In this document: one piece after another, positions 1-9,870 of the stretch
Layout of the letters: each line of letters opens with the position of its first letter
Numbering within the stretch: position 1 is the first letter of the stretch
Assembly: GCA_019120675.1 (NCBI GenBank)
Contig: DWUQ01000105.1
Coordinates: 1-35,202, forward strand
From: Candidatus Paenalcaligenes intestinipullorum
GTDB taxonomy: Bacteria; Pseudomonadota; Gammaproteobacteria; Burkholderiales; Burkholderiaceae_B
Direction: 5' to 3'
Length of the DNA stretch: 35,202 nucleotides
Notes under the pieces: model-generated
The model's database searches: none
Told to the model about the DNA's origin: nothing
The model's input: the letters and a program-made list of their open reading frames with translations, nothing else
Position numbers and translations under genes: made by a program

Positions 1-1649
1 ACGGGGGCATCAGCCGCCGCGCCTAATAGAGGTCGCCAACGCGCCAAAGTTTGGGCCAATGCTTGCTCCCCCTCTGTCGTGTACACCGCGGGCTCAGCGT
101 TAGCACCGTAGGTGCTGCCTCCGACACAATACCCCTCCACAGGCGGCAATAAGTAGCCCTCACCCGCTAGAATATGCTGCGGTAATTGGCGCATCGTATG
201 AGTGTCATAATCGCTCACCTGCCCAGGTAGGTTTTCCATAGCTTGCAAACGTGGCCAATCTGGTGCTGCATCCTGCAACTCAGCGGGTAAGAGTGACCGA
301 GCGTGCGCAGCGGTCGCAATCACCACCTGCTGGTAGAAATACTGTTTGCCGTAGGCATCGGTTATTTGCCAGTCCTTATCCTGGGCATTAATACGTGCAA
401 TGGCTTTAGTATGAGTGGTTATATTTGAGGGGCTTAACAAAAACCCCAACAAGTTTTCAGGTTGAATTAACGCCCCATAGGGAAAATATAATCCACCATA
501 AGGAACTGGGCTTTGAATGGCTGCGGCTAACTCATCCGCACTTTTATACTGTACCCACTCTTTAGGAAAAGCCAAGCTCGCGATAGAGCGTTGGTATAAC
601 GCAGTTTCCTCAGCTGACGTGGCTACACGATAGCTGCCTACTATTTTAAAGGCAGACTCACCTGCAGCGTGCCATAGACTTAACGCCAGCAAGCATCCGG
701 CACGGCTCAGACGTACGCGTGGCGCATCATCAATACTGAGCAGAGGGGTCATCGCTAAGGCGCGATGATTCGCATGACTCCCCCCTAAGCCCAGCTTAAA
801 TACGGGATCAAAAACCTCGACCTGAAAACCTCGTCGCGCCAGCGCATACGCCGTCGCTGCACCCGCAATACCGCCCCCAATGATGGCAATAGGCGCTTGG
901 ATAGCCGACACCGCACAGCGTCGACCTAAATGGGGCCGTAGCTGGCCACGCAGCATATCGCGTTTATGGGCGAAACCTGGCACCTTTTCGACTAAAAAGC
1001 CAGCATTCTGTAAATCACGCCGTACTTGACCCGCACTACACCATGTTGCAAAGGTAGCCTGTGGCGCTGAAAGACGCACCAGTTGACCCAATACGCGCGG
1101 CGACCACATACTTGGATTGCGACTTGGCGCAAAACCATCCAGATAAAAGGCATCCACTTTTGCGTTGACTAACGGGGCCTTGGCAGTAATATCACCAAAA
1201 ACCAGCGTCAACGTCACCGCACCGTGCTCGAACTCTAGGCGATGAATACCTGGCAACAAGAGCGGCCACTTAGCCGCCAACTGATGGGCTAACGCCTTTA
1301 GCTCGCCTGTGTGTTGGCGCTGTAAAAGCTGAGCCAACTCCTCCTGTTGAAAAGGATGGGCTTCAAAAGACAAAAAATGCAGGCGCTGGCTACGCTGAGG
1401 GTCTTGACGCCAGCGCAGCCACGTAACGAGGAAATTCCCCCCTAAGCCAAAACCCGTTTCGGCGATCGTAAACTGGCGTTGCCCCTGCCAGCGCTTTGGC
1501 AAATCGTTGCCCTGTAAAAACACATAATCGGTTTGAGCTTGAGCCCCAGCCGTAGAGTGGTACACATCGTTGTAGGTTTCATTTTTAATGATTCCACGCT
1601 CGTTAAAAGCGGGGGTAGCGGCCACTAAAGGCTGGAAGCTCACACTCAT
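1..1649 (-). CDS. mnmC: tRNA 5-methylaminomethyl-2-thiouridine biosynthesis bifunctional protein MnmC (3' end outside window)
   Basis: Partial gene: I translated it by hand because the open frame runs off the left edge and is absent from the ORF track. About 549 codons are visible, against roughly 670 for the family, so about 100 C-terminal residues are missing. The N-terminal half is the SAM-dependent methyltransferase: a glycine-rich loop ETGFGLGGNF near residue 65 and DAFYLDGFAPSRNPSMW near 165-182. The C-terminal half is an FAD oxidoreductase with the dinucleotide motif IIGGGIAG near 256-263. In this family the oxidase half removes the carboxymethyl group from cmnm5(s2)U34 and the methyltransferase half makes mnm5(s2)U34 at the wobble base of certain tRNAs. 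The start ATG at 1649 gives MSVSFQPL; the ribosome binding site is weak. The gene lies 31 bases downstream of fadD on the same strand, so cotranscription is possible. Confidence 0.93.
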   Translation of the reverse strand, partial: MSVSFQPLVAATPAFNERGIIKNETYNDVYHSTAGAQAQTDYVFLQGNDLPKRWQGQRQFTIAETGFGLGGNFLVTWLRWRQDPQRSQRLHFLSFEAHPFQQEELAQLLQRQHTGELKALAHQLAAKWPLLLPGIHRLEFEHGAVTLTLVFGDITAKAPLVNAKVDAFYLDGFAPSRNPSMWSPRVLGQLVRLSAPQATFATWCSAGQVRRDLQNAGFLVEKVPGFAHKRDMLRGQLRPHLGRRCAVSAIQAPIAIIGGGIAGAATAYALARRGFQVEVFDPVFKLGLGGSHANHRALAMTPLLSIDDAPRVRLSRAGCLLALSLWHAAGESAFKIVGSYRVATSAEETALYQRSIASLAFPKEWVQYKSADELAAAIQSPVPYGGLYFPYGALIQPENLLGFLLSPSNITTHTKAIARINAQDKDWQITDAYGKQYFYQQVVIATAAHARSLLPAELQDAAPDWPRLQAMENLPGQVSDYDTHTMRQLPQHILAGEGYLLPPVEGYCVGGSTYGANAEPAVYTTEGEQALAQTLARWRPLLGAAADAP

Positions 1650-1680
1650 ACGTCTACTTCATACAATAAGAATTAAAACT

Positions 1681-3384
1681 TTAACTAGGCGGCTCAGAAT
1701 GATCCCCCTTTTCTTCGTCACGCAGCACTCGCCGCAGCACTTTACCAATATTATTTTTAGGTAAGCTCTCTCGGAACTCATACACATGAGGACGCTTATA
1801 GCCCGTCAGGTGCTCACGACACCACTGCTTTAGACTGTCTTCGGTCAGTGCGTGGTCGACCGGCACCACAATGGCTTTCACCGCCTCTCCAGTGCGTTCG
1901 TCGGGCACGCCAATGACTGCGGCTTCTTTCACCTGTGGATGTTGAGCGAGTACGGCCTCCACCTCGTTAGGATACACGTTAAAACCTGACACGATCACCA
2001 TGTCTTTTTTGCGGTCCACCAGTTTAATGCGCCCCTGTGGACTGAGCTGAGCGATATCCCCTGTTTTAAAAAAACCATCCGCAGTAAAGGCTTCTTGGGT
2101 GCGTTCAGGCTGACGCCAGTACTCATGCATCACTTGGGGCCCTTTAACGACCAGCTCACCTTGCTCGCCTATAGGGACATCTTGACCCGCCTCGTCGATC
2201 ACCCGCACAAGCGTAGACGGCAAAGGAAAGCCGATATCCGCTGCGTACTCAGTCGCATCAATAGGATTCACCGACACGACAGGCGAGGTTTCCGACAAAC
2301 CGTAGCCTTCGAGCAAAGGTGTGCCTGTCAGTTGCTGCCAACGCTCAGCAACCGATTGCTGCACCGCAGCACCGCCTCCCAAGCCAAACTTAAGCGATTC
2401 AAAGGGCAGCTTGGCAAAGTCGGCCTCACGAGTCAGCGCATTAAATAAGGTATTAACGGCCGGAACAATGGTAGGCGGCGAGTGACGCCACGCTTTCAAA
2501 ATGCTGGATAAATCCCGCGGATCAATAATGAGTACGACCCGCATACCATGCGCTAACGATAAAAACCCACATACCGTTAATGCAAAAATATGGTAGAGCG
2601 GCAAAGCGCACAGCATGGTTTTAGCTGGGTTGGCCAGGTCCCCTAATACGGGCTGAGCGTAGGCGCGTATTTGTTCAATATTGGCGAGCAGGTTGCGCTG
2701 AGTCAGGCAAGCGGCTTTAGGCACCCCTGTTGTGCCTCCGGTGTACTGCAACAACGCGATATCATCAGCTTGAATCGTAGGCGCTTTGAACGTTAAGTGT
2801 TGCGCTTGTTTTTGTAAGGTTGAATACCACGTCACATCGGGCAGTTGATAAGCGGGCACACGCTTTTGTATGTGCTTCACTACAAAATTAATCACTGCCC
2901 CCTTTAGCCCCATGACCTCGCCCACACGAGACAGCACAATGTGCTTGGGGCGTAACGAGGACTCTACTTTGCTCAGCACGTGAGCGAAATTTTCCAGTAA
3001 GAATAGTACCGCGGGCTGGCTATCCTTGAGCTGAGTGGTGAGCTCAGAAGCGGTGTACTGAGGGTTGAGGTTAACCAGCACCATGCCTGCTCGCAACACG
3101 CCTAACATAATGCAAACGTTCGCGATGGTGTTGGGCATCATGACTGCGACCCGATCACCTTGGCGTAAACCTTGGGATTGCAGCCAAGCCGCTACCCTTT
3201 CTGCTTGCTCATCCAGTTGTTGATAGCGGCATTCCACACCCATAAACACCAATGCGATACGGTCAGGATAACGTTTGCACGCGGCATCCAGCTGTTGAGT
3301 TAGGGTGGCGTCGGGATCCAGCTCAATTGTAGTAGGCACACCTTGTGGATAGTGTTCTAACCATGGGTAAGAAGACTGCGGCAT
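1681..3384 (-). CDS. fadD: Long-chain acyl-CoA synthetase (AMP-forming), FadD-like
   Basis: A 567-aa ANL-superfamily adenylating enzyme, the usual length for bacterial FadD. Visible motifs are the phosphate-binding loop YTGGTTGVPK (about 214-223), the A5-like YGLSETSPV, the GFFKTGD segment that contacts the ribose, the hinge region ending in GFNVYPNEVE, and the C-terminal catalytic lysine context PKNNIGKVLRR. The family activates free fatty acids to acyl-CoA through an acyl-adenylate, usually at the inner membrane as acids enter the cell. The GFNVYPNEVE and NNIGKVLRR segments fit the long-chain group better than acetyl-CoA synthetase, but chain length cannot be read from sequence. It is divergent from a YciA-type acyl-CoA thioesterase gene, which performs the opposite reaction, with two inverted repeats in the intervening 226 bases that could be operators. 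Confidence 0.9.
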   Translation of the reverse strand: MPQSSYPWLEHYPQGVPTTIELDPDATLTQQLDAACKRYPDRIALVFMGVECRYQQLDEQAERVAAWLQSQGLRQGDRVAVMMPNTIANVCIMLGVLRAGMVLVNLNPQYTASELTTQLKDSQPAVLFLLENFAHVLSKVESSLRPKHIVLSRVGEVMGLKGAVINFVVKHIQKRVPAYQLPDVTWYSTLQKQAQHLTFKAPTIQADDIALLQYTGGTTGVPKAACLTQRNLLANIEQIRAYAQPVLGDLANPAKTMLCALPLYHIFALTVCGFLSLAHGMRVVLIIDPRDLSSILKAWRHSPPTIVPAVNTLFNALTREADFAKLPFESLKFGLGGGAAVQQSVAERWQQLTGTPLLEGYGLSETSPVVSVNPIDATEYAADIGFPLPSTLVRVIDEAGQDVPIGEQGELVVKGPQVMHEYWRQPERTQEAFTADGFFKTGDIAQLSPQGRIKLVDRKKDMVIVSGFNVYPNEVEAVLAQHPQVKEAAVIGVPDERTGEAVKAIVVPVDHALTEDSLKQWCREHLTGYKRPHVYEFRESLPKNNIGKVLRRVLRDEEKGDHSEPPS

Positions 3385-3460
3385 AACGGCTTCTCCAATG
3401 CACCAAACAACGGCTTAGTTTAAAAATAAAATGTAGCCTAAAAATGCGGCTCGCTGCAGC

Positions 3461-3489
3461 GCATTAACCCCAATCTTTAGGGTTAATGC
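3461..3489. promoter_or_regulatory. Inverted repeat in the fadD / thioesterase divergent promoter region
   Basis: GCATTAACCC and GGGTTAATGC form a perfect 10-bp inverted repeat around a 9-base spacer, 77 bases upstream of the fadD start. There is no U-tract, and it lies between two divergent gene starts, so an operator is more likely than a terminator. The cognate regulator is unknown. Confidence 0.4.
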
Positions 3490-3499
3490 TAGCCAGCCA

Positions 3500-3522
3500 T
3501 GAATTAACAATTGTTCAATTCA
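3500..3522. promoter_or_regulatory. Palindrome AACAATTGTT flanked by TGAATT / AATTCA
   Basis: The centre AACAATTGTT (3506-3515) is a perfect palindrome. It is flanked by TGAATT on the left and, after one extra base, AATTCA on the right, giving a near-symmetrical 23-base site. A TACAAT hexamer at 3540-3545 is a possible -10 box for the plus-strand thioesterase gene, which would put the palindrome at its -35 region. Inference only. Confidence 0.4.
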
Positions 3523-3610
3523 AGTTCGTTCTGAACCGTTACAATACTAAGTTATGTCTTCGGGTGCGACCACCTAATTTGTTTTTATCGTTTTTCAAAT
3601 AGGAAACGTT

Positions 3611-4021
3611 GTGAGCAACAATCATTACAATGAGCTTTTACCCAGCAACGACACGCATGCCATTTTACGTGTGATGCCCATGCCCTCAGATGCCAATGTG
3701 CATGGAGATGTATTTGGTGGCTGGATTATGGCACAAGTCGATATTGCGGGCTCCATTCCTGCCACACGCCGTGCTCAAGGGCGCGTTGTTACTGTGGCCG
3801 TCAATTCGTTTACGTTTAAACAGCCAGTGTTTGTGGGTGATTTATTAAGCTTTTACGCCACCATTATCAAAACAGGCCGCACGTCCATCACCGTCGAGGT
3901 CGAGGTCTACGCTGAACGCAACCGTCTGCAAAGTGAAACCGTCAAGGTCACGGAAGCCACGTTGACTTATGTTGCCACCGATCAAAATCGCCGTAGCCGC
4001 GAACTCCCCTCTCTCGACTAA
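3611..4021 (+). CDS. yciA: Acyl-CoA thioesterase, YciA-type hotdog fold
   Basis: A 136-aa single hotdog-domain protein. The conserved block NVHGDVFGGWIMAQVDIAGS (29-48) holds the family's helix and the catalytic aspartate, here D44. The central strand VVTVAVNSFTFKQPVFVGD and the following RTSITVEVEVYAE segment match the YciA/cytosolic acyl-CoA hydrolase group. Members hydrolyse acyl-CoA to free acid plus CoA in the cytoplasm; substrate range is broad and not readable here. The start is GTG at 3611 with AGGAAA at 3601-3606 as ribosome binding site. mgtE begins 11 bases after the stop, so the two are probably cotranscribed. Confidence 0.88.
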   Translation: MSNNHYNELLPSNDTHAILRVMPMPSDANVHGDVFGGWIMAQVDIAGSIPATRRAQGRVVTVAVNSFTFKQPVFVGDLLSFYATIIKTGRTSITVEVEVYAERNRLQSETVKVTEATLTYVATDQNRRSRELPSLD

Positions 4022-4032
4022 AAGGTACGCCT

Positions 4033-5505
4033 ATGGCTGTTTCCCCTGTTGACCCCTCTCCCGACTTCACGCGCCGCATTGATCCCGAAGAAGCCCAGCT
4101 GGCTTTGCATAAGCTGCAGCAGGTGCTCAAACAATACGATCAGCTGAGCGAGCAAGCCCGCCGTTTTGATGACGACACGCCCGAAGCCGACCGTGCTTTA
4201 CACACGTTGACTCAACAGCGTCATCAACAAGAAATCAGCACGATTATTAATGCACTGCATGCTGCCGATATTGCGTTTATTCTTGAGTCCTTGCCCGAGG
4301 ACGAGCGCCAGCTGGTATGGGGTCAGGTCAACGACACCCACGATGCGGATGTGTTGTTGGAAATCGAGGACTGGGCACGGGAATCGCTCATTCGGCATAT
4401 GGATCGTCACGAGCTCATCGCCGCCACCGAGGCGATGGATGCCGATGAAATTGCCGATCTCGCATCGGACTTACCCCCCGATGTTATTGCCGCTGTACAA
4501 AAAGGGCTAACCGATGCCGAGCGTGCCCAATTAATCGAGGCCATGGGCTACCCCGAGGACACCGTGGGCGCACTGATGGATTTTGAGATGGTGCGTGTAC
4601 GGGAAGACGTCAGCTTAGAAGTCGTCCTGCGCTACTTGCGTCGCTTACAGGCCCTACCCGATCACACGGATCAAATCTTTGTGGTTGACCGCGAAGATCG
4701 TCTCCAAGGGACCTTATCGCTTACACGTATGTTGGTGTCGGATCCCGAGACCTTAGTGGGCAAAGTCATGAGCAAAGAGTACCTCAGCTTGCACCCTTTG
4801 GATGCCGATACAGAGGCCGCTAGCGCGTTTGAGCGTTATGACTTGGTGTCTGCGCCCGTCATTGATGATTACAGCCGCGTGATTGGGCGCGTCACCATTG
4901 ATGAGGTGGTGGATGTCTTACAAGAAAGCTCCCAAGAGCAAGCGTTATCGCGTGCTGGCCTCCAAGAAGAAGATATCTTTGCCCCTGTCACCAGCGCCTT
5001 ACGTAACCGTGCTCCATGGTTGCTCATTAACCTCTGTACTGCTGCCACCGCTTCCTTTGTAGCGTCCCGCTTCGAAGACACCGTTAGTCACATTGTGGTT
5101 CTGGCGTTTTTAATGTCGATTGTGGCCGGGATTGGCGGCAATTCAGGCAATCAAACCATGACGATGATCATTCGGGCGATGGCCATGGGGCGTATCACAG
5201 GTTCAAACATTTGGCCGCTGGTAAAACGTGAGCTCACCGTCACCTTTTTGGTCGGCGTATGTGGCAGCTTAGTCACAGCTATTTTTGCTTGGTTTATTTC
5301 ACGCTCCATCGCCATTTCAGCCGTCATGATGGCCGCGATGATTGGCAATATGCTAGTAGGCGCGGCGCTAGGGGTACTGATCCCTACCCTACGCAATCGC
5401 TTTGGCAAAGACCCTGCCGTTGGCTCATCGGTATTACTAACCTTTGGTACAGATTCGCTTGGATTCTTGTTGTTTTTAGGCTTAGCGACGGTTTTTTTAC
5501 TGTAA
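4033..5505 (+). CDS. mgtE: Magnesium channel/transporter MgtE
   Basis: A 490-aa protein with the MgtE architecture. An acidic helical N domain (about 1-155, rich in D/E) is followed by a pair of CBS domains (about 160-290; FVVDREDRLQGTLSL and APVIDDYSRVIGRVTIDEV) and a C-terminal membrane domain of about five helices (about 315-490). The pore-helix signature GIGGNSGNQTMTMIIRAMAMG is present. In characterised MgtE proteins the cytosolic N and CBS domains bind Mg2+ and close the channel when magnesium is plentiful, so regulation is largely at protein level. It follows the thioesterase gene by 11 bases and ends just before a strong terminator. I see no room for an M-box or ykkC-type leader, as the upstream gap is too short. 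Confidence 0.93.
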   Translation: MAVSPVDPSPDFTRRIDPEEAQLALHKLQQVLKQYDQLSEQARRFDDDTPEADRALHTLTQQRHQQEISTIINALHAADIAFILESLPEDERQLVWGQVNDTHDADVLLEIEDWARESLIRHMDRHELIAATEAMDADEIADLASDLPPDVIAAVQKGLTDAERAQLIEAMGYPEDTVGALMDFEMVRVREDVSLEVVLRYLRRLQALPDHTDQIFVVDREDRLQGTLSLTRMLVSDPETLVGKVMSKEYLSLHPLDADTEAASAFERYDLVSAPVIDDYSRVIGRVTIDEVVDVLQESSQEQALSRAGLQEEDIFAPVTSALRNRAPWLLINLCTAATASFVASRFEDTVSHIVVLAFLMSIVAGIGGNSGNQTMTMIIRAMAMGRITGSNIWPLVKRELTVTFLVGVCGSLVTAIFAWFISRSIAISAVMMAAMIGNMLVGAALGVLIPTLRNRFGKDPAVGSSVLLTFGTDSLGFLLFLGLATVFLL

Positions 5506-5532
5506 ATACCCAGTAAGTAGGTGAAAACATAG

Positions 5533-5573
5533 AAAACGGCGCAATGTACAGTTGATGTGCATTGCGCCGTTTT
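5533..5573. terminator. Bidirectional terminator between mgtE and lldD
   Basis: AAAACGGCGCAATGTACA pairs with TGTGCATTGCGCCGTTTT through an 18-bp stem with one G-T pair and the 5-base loop GTTGA. An A-run leads in and a T-run leads out on either strand. It sits between convergent mgtE (plus) and lldD (minus) and can serve both. Confidence 0.85.
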
Positions 5574-5587
5574 AGTCTACCGCCCCC

Positions 5588-6730
5588 CTAGGGAAGGTTT
5601 GGCACCAAGGCGTCCGCTTTAATGTCGCTTAGCCGCGCAGTACTGGTTAAGGTCATGGCCACACGGATTTCTTTTTCCATCAGGCTGAGAAGATTTTCAA
5701 CACCTGCCTGCCCATGCACCGACAAGGCATACAGAAATGCCCGGCCAATCATCACTGCATCGGCACCTAAGGCCATCATGCGCACCACATCCAGTCCCGA
5801 TCGAATTCCCGAATCAGCTAAAATTTTAATGTCGCCTTTGACCGCGTCCACAATGGCCGGTAAGGCCCGTGCCGAAGACAGCACGCCATCCAACTGACGG
5901 CCCCCATGGTTCGAAACCACAATCCCATCGGCACCAAAACGCACCGCATCGCGTGCGTCCTCGGGGTCGAGGATACCTTTAATCACCATGGGCCCATCCC
6001 AAAATTCGCGGATCCATTCTAGATCTTTCCAGGAAATAGACGGGTCGAAGTTGTTGGCTAACCAACCAATATAGTCTTCTAGGCCAACGGCTTTACCCAA
6101 ATAGGCTGAAACGTTGCCCAAATCGTGTGGGCGACCATTTAGACCAACCTCCCACGACCAGCGAGGGTGCGTCATCGCTTGCCAATAACGACGTAAGGCC
6201 GCATTGGGGCCGCTCATACCGGAGTGTGCGTCACGATACCGTGCCCCCGGCGTGGGCATGTCAACGGTAAAGACCAGCGTAGAACAGCCTGCCGCTTTAG
6301 CTCGCTCTAACGCATTACGCATAAAGCCGCGATCACGCAACACATACAACTGGAACCACATCGGCCGAGAAATCGCGGGAGCCACCTCTTCGATGGGGCA
6401 CACAGAAACCGTAGATAGAGTAAAGGGCACGCCACGGGCATCGGCAGCCTTGGCGGCCTGAACCTCGCCACGCTGAGCGAACATGCCTGTTAGGCCAACC
6501 GGCGCTAGCACCACCGGCATAGCAAGCTGCTCGCCAAACAAAGTGGTGCTGAGATCAAGGGCCGACATATCCTTTAAGACACGCTGCCGCAAGGCCACAT
6601 CTGATAAATCGGCCACATTACGATACAGCGTGCGCTCAGCGTAAGCGCCCCCATCAGCATAATGAAACAGAAAAGGCGGTAATTTGCGTTTAGCCGCTGC
6701 GCGGTAATCGGTTGCCGCTGAAATAATCAT
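5588..6730 (-). CDS. lldD: L-lactate dehydrogenase (FMN-dependent, quinone-linked)
   Basis: The 380-aa protein is very close to E. coli LldD as I remember it, including the N-terminus [20 protein letters not shown]. It is an FMN-dependent alpha-hydroxy-acid dehydrogenase of TIM-barrel fold. Visible are the flavin-site segment [45 protein letters not shown], the lysine segment [12 protein letters not shown], and the active-site [10 protein letters not shown] with its catalytic His and Arg. It oxidises L-lactate to pyruvate at the inner membrane and passes electrons to quinone. The ORF track starts 14 residues too early; the homologous Met has an AGG ribosome binding site about 8 bases upstream. 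No lactate permease or LldR regulator gene is adjacent, so it stands alone here. Confidence 0.95.
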   Translation of the reverse strand: MIISAATDYRAAAKRKLPPFLFHYADGGAYAERTLYRNVADLSDVALRQRVLKDMSALDLSTTLFGEQLAMPVVLAPVGLTGMFAQRGEVQAAKAADARGVPFTLSTVSVCPIEEVAPAISRPMWFQLYVLRDRGFMRNALERAKAAGCSTLVFTVDMPTPGARYRDAHSGMSGPNAALRRYWQAMTHPRWSWEVGLNGRPHDLGNVSAYLGKAVGLEDYIGWLANNFDPSISWKDLEWIREFWDGPMVIKGILDPEDARDAVRFGADGIVVSNHGGRQLDGVLSSARALPAIVDAVKGDIKILADSGIRSGLDVVRMMALGADAVMIGRAFLYALSVHGQAGVENLLSLMEKEIRVAMTLTSTARLSDIKADALVPNLP

Positions 6731-6867
6731 GCGTATACCTGTAAAAAAAAACACCCTATCAAGGGCGGACAAATGGTAATACCACTCTTTGTTAATGCCT
6801 TTAGTTTACCGCAAAGACCGAGTCCAATTCGAGCTTTGAGCGTAAATACTTAGAGAGTGATCGTTTT

Positions 6868-6940
6868 GCCGAGCACCTACGCTTCGGCTAGTACTCAACT
6901 AAAAATGCTCGTAGGTGTGGAACCACACCTACGAGCATTT
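6868..6940. repeat. Two related palindromic hairpins sharing CACCTACG (REP-like), second one probably the secA terminator
   Basis: AAATGCTCGTAGGTGTGG (6903-6920) and CCACACCTACGAGCATTT (6923-6940) form a perfect 18-bp palindrome around AA. Read on the minus strand it follows secA and ends in TTTTT, so it can terminate secA transcription. A weaker hairpin GCCGA/TCGGC (6868-6888) encloses another GCACCTACG, a partial copy of the same core. The GTAG at the foot of the hairpin and the paired arrangement resemble REP elements. Confidence 0.6.
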
Positions 6941-7004
6941 CTTTAGAAGCTGGTAACGCTCAATCGTTGCCTTATGCCTCTCAAGAGCGCCTAAGACTTG
7001 ACGC

Positions 7005-9752
7005 TTAAGCAACCTTGCCGTGGCAATGCTTGTATTTTTTGCCACTACCACATGGGCAAGCTTGGTTGCGCCCTACGACTGGAATCGATGTGTTGGTGTC
7101 GTCGGAATCAACTGCTGCACTGTCGAGACTACCTGGGTCTTCACCGCTGAGAGCGGCATCGTAATCCGCATGGTGATAACGGATTTCCTCGGCAGCAGCG
7201 GGCGCTACCGCCTCGACGGGTGCAGTTTCCGCCGGCTGGATGCGCACATTCATCAATACTCGAACAACTTCGTCGCGAATACGATCCAACATTTGCGCAA
7301 ACATCTCAAAGGCTTCACGCTTGTACTCCTGCTTGGGGTCTTTTTGAGCGTAGCCACGTAAATGAATGCCTTGACGCAAATGATCCAACGCCTGCAGGTG
7401 GCCGCGCCATTGGGTGTCAATGGCTTGCAACAAGATCGCACGCTCAAAGGAAGCCCAGTTTTCAGCTCCCACCTGCAGGATTTTGTCGCTTAGAGCTTGA
7501 CGTGCGGCCTCGCTGACTTTGTCTTCGAGATCGGCTTCGGATAGGGAGCTGTCTTGCTCCACTAATTGCACCAGATCAAGCTTCAACTGCAAATCGGCTT
7601 CGAGGGCATTTTCTAGGCCGGCAACGTCCCACTCCTCTTCCATGGAGTTTTCTGGAATATAACGCTGAAATAACGCCTGAACGGACATCGCCAGTAAGTT
7701 CTGCACCATATCGCTCACGTCTTGGGACTCAAGCACCTCGTTGCGCTGCGCATAGATAACTTTACGCTGGTCGTTGGCGACGTCATCGTATTGGAGTAGC
7801 TGTTTGCGAATATCGAAGTTGCGCGCTTCGACCTTGCGTTGTGCGGACTCAATAGAGCGCGTAACCATGCGCGCCTCGATGGGCTCGCCTTCGGGCAGGC
7901 GCAAGCGCTCCATAATGGCACGCATCCGGTCGCCCGCGAAAATGCGCATTAGCGAATCGTCGAGCGAGAGATAAAAACGTGAAGAGCCTGGGTCGCCTTG
8001 ACGCCCCGCTCGCCCACGCAGCTGGTTATCGATACGACGTGACTCGTGACGTTCGGTACCGATAATACGCAAACCTCCTGCGGCTTTGACCTGTTCGTTA
8101 AGAGGCTGCCACTCGGCTTTGAGGGTGGCGATGCGCTGGGCTTTCTCGTCGTCGCTGAGACTATCGTCCGATTGGATCATAATCGCTTGGCGCTCAACAC
8201 TGCCGCCTAACACAATATCCGTACCCCGGCCTGCCATATTGGTAGCGATGGTAATATGCCCAGGCTTACCGGCCTCCGCCACAATCTCGGCCTCACGAGC
8301 GTGTTGCTTAGCGTTCAATACCTCGTGGGGCAGCTTAGCTTTGACCAGCATGGCTGAAAGCATCTCGGAGTTCTCGATGCTGGTGGTACCCACCAATACC
8401 GGCTGACCACGTTCGTAGCAGTCCTTGATATCAGCGAGAATCGCGCCGTACTTTTCTTGGTCAGTCTTGAAGATCTGATCGTTTTGGTCTTGGCGCACCA
8501 TCGGGCGGTTCGTAGGAATAATGACCGTTTCGAGGCTGTAAATCTCTTGGAACTCAAAGGCCTCGGTATCCGCCGTACCGGTCATACCACCCAGCTTGTC
8601 GTACATGCGGAAATAGTTCTGAAAGGTAATGGACGCGAGGGTTTGATTTTCTTTTTGAACCTCGACATTTTCCTTCGCTTCGACAGCTTGGTGCAGACCG
8701 TCGGACCAGCGACGTCCTGACATCAGGCGCCCAGTGAACTCGTCCACAATGACAATTTCACCGTCTTGCACCACATAGTGTTGGTCACGGAAAAATAAAT
8801 TGTGCGCCCGCAATGCCGCCAACAAGTGGTGCATTAAGGTGATATGCCGTGGATCGTATAACGATTCACCCTCGGGCAGCATGCCTTGCTCAACCAAGAT
8901 CCGCTCGGCATTTTCGTGGCCAGCCTCGGAGATATGCACCTGCTGGGATTTTTCATCCACCCAGAAGTCGCCCTCGGGCTCTGGCTCGTGTGGCTTGGGC
9001 TCCTCGGCCATGCGCTGCAATAAACTGGGTACCACATTCATGGCGCGGTACAGATCGGTGTTGTCGTCGGCCTGACCGGAAATGATCAGAGGCGTACGTG
9101 CCTCATCAATTAGAATCGAATCCACCTCGTCGACAATGGCAAAGTATAGGCCACGCTGACGACGATCCTCAGCTTGGTATTCCATGTTGTCGCGCAGGTA
9201 GTCAAAGCCAAACTCGTTGTTGGTACCGTACGTCACATCAGCCTGATAGGCGGCCTTTTTTTCTTCGTTGTCTTGCTGCGGAACAACCACTCCTACGCTT
9301 AAGCCTAAGTAGTTATATAAACGCCCCATGAGCTCGGCATCACGACGAGCCAAGTAATCGTTGACTGTCACCACATGGACGCCTTTGCCCGTCAGCGCAT
9401 TCAAATACACCGCGAGCGTGGCCATGAGAGTTTTACCTTCACCGGTGCGCATTTCGGCAATTTTGCCGTTGTGTAAAGCGATGGCCCCTAACATTTGCAC
9501 ATCGAAGTGACGCATATTAAAGACACGCTTACTGGCCTCACGTACGACCGCAAACGCTTCGGGCAAAATAGAGCTAAGGGATTTGCCATCGGCAATACGC
9601 TGCTTGAACTCTTGGGTTTTGGCTTGTAGTTCGTCGTCTGTCAGGACCTCAAGCGCAGGCTCTAAGGCATTGATTTGAGCAACCTGACGACGGTACTGTT
9701 TGAGTAATCGGTCGTTGCGGCTACCGATAAGCTTTTTAAGCAATGAAACCAT
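7005..9752 (-). CDS. secA: Preprotein translocase ATPase SecA
   Basis: A 915-aa SecA of full length. It shows nucleotide-binding motifs MRTGEGKTL (about 103-111) and [16 protein letters not shown], the second motor domain with NMAGRGTDI and [28 protein letters not shown], the helical scaffold, and the C-terminal zinc-binding tail [14 protein letters not shown], which in the family contacts SecB. It drives unfolded preproteins through SecYEG at the inner membrane. The ORF-track start is 18 residues too early: family members begin at [20 protein letters not shown], giving 9752. A TATACT hexamer on the minus strand (9850-9845) is a possible -10 box, though no good -35 is visible. No SecM-like arrest peptide is seen upstream. 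Confidence 0.97.
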   Translation of the reverse strand: MVSLLKKLIGSRNDRLLKQYRRQVAQINALEPALEVLTDDELQAKTQEFKQRIADGKSLSSILPEAFAVVREASKRVFNMRHFDVQMLGAIALHNGKIAEMRTGEGKTLMATLAVYLNALTGKGVHVVTVNDYLARRDAELMGRLYNYLGLSVGVVVPQQDNEEKKAAYQADVTYGTNNEFGFDYLRDNMEYQAEDRRQRGLYFAIVDEVDSILIDEARTPLIISGQADDNTDLYRAMNVVPSLLQRMAEEPKPHEPEPEGDFWVDEKSQQVHISEAGHENAERILVEQGMLPEGESLYDPRHITLMHHLLAALRAHNLFFRDQHYVVQDGEIVIVDEFTGRLMSGRRWSDGLHQAVEAKENVEVQKENQTLASITFQNYFRMYDKLGGMTGTADTEAFEFQEIYSLETVIIPTNRPMVRQDQNDQIFKTDQEKYGAILADIKDCYERGQPVLVGTTSIENSEMLSAMLVKAKLPHEVLNAKQHAREAEIVAEAGKPGHITIATNMAGRGTDIVLGGSVERQAIMIQSDDSLSDDEKAQRIATLKAEWQPLNEQVKAAGGLRIIGTERHESRRIDNQLRGRAGRQGDPGSSRFYLSLDDSLMRIFAGDRMRAIMERLRLPEGEPIEARMVTRSIESAQRKVEARNFDIRKQLLQYDDVANDQRKVIYAQRNEVLESQDVSDMVQNLLAMSVQALFQRYIPENSMEEEWDVAGLENALEADLQLKLDLVQLVEQDSSLSEADLEDKVSEAARQALSDKILQVGAENWASFERAILLQAIDTQWRGHLQALDHLRQGIHLRGYAQKDPKQEYKREAFEMFAQMLDRIRDEVVRVLMNVRIQPAETAPVEAVAPAAAEEIRYHHADYDAALSGEDPGSLDSAAVDSDDTNTSIPVVGRNQACPCGSGKKYKHCHGKVA

Positions 9753-9870
9753 TCTGTAGTCGTTAAGGTGAGTTGAAACGCACGCAAGCCATGCGCTGAC
9801 TCCCATTCCTTGTTAAACGTTAGTGAGAAAGCAGCAAGAACAAAAGTATAGAGTTTACCGCAGCTTGACG

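Noticed and set aside
4022-4032. Magnesium riboswitch before mgtE
   Set aside because: The gap to the upstream gene is only 11 bases, leaving no space for an M-box or similar leader.
7020-9331. Many overlapping ORFs on the plus strand opposite secA (and likewise opposite fadD, ftsZ, murE-murF and ftsI)
   Set aside because: They are frame shadows of well-supported genes, with no ribosome binding sites or recognisable domains.
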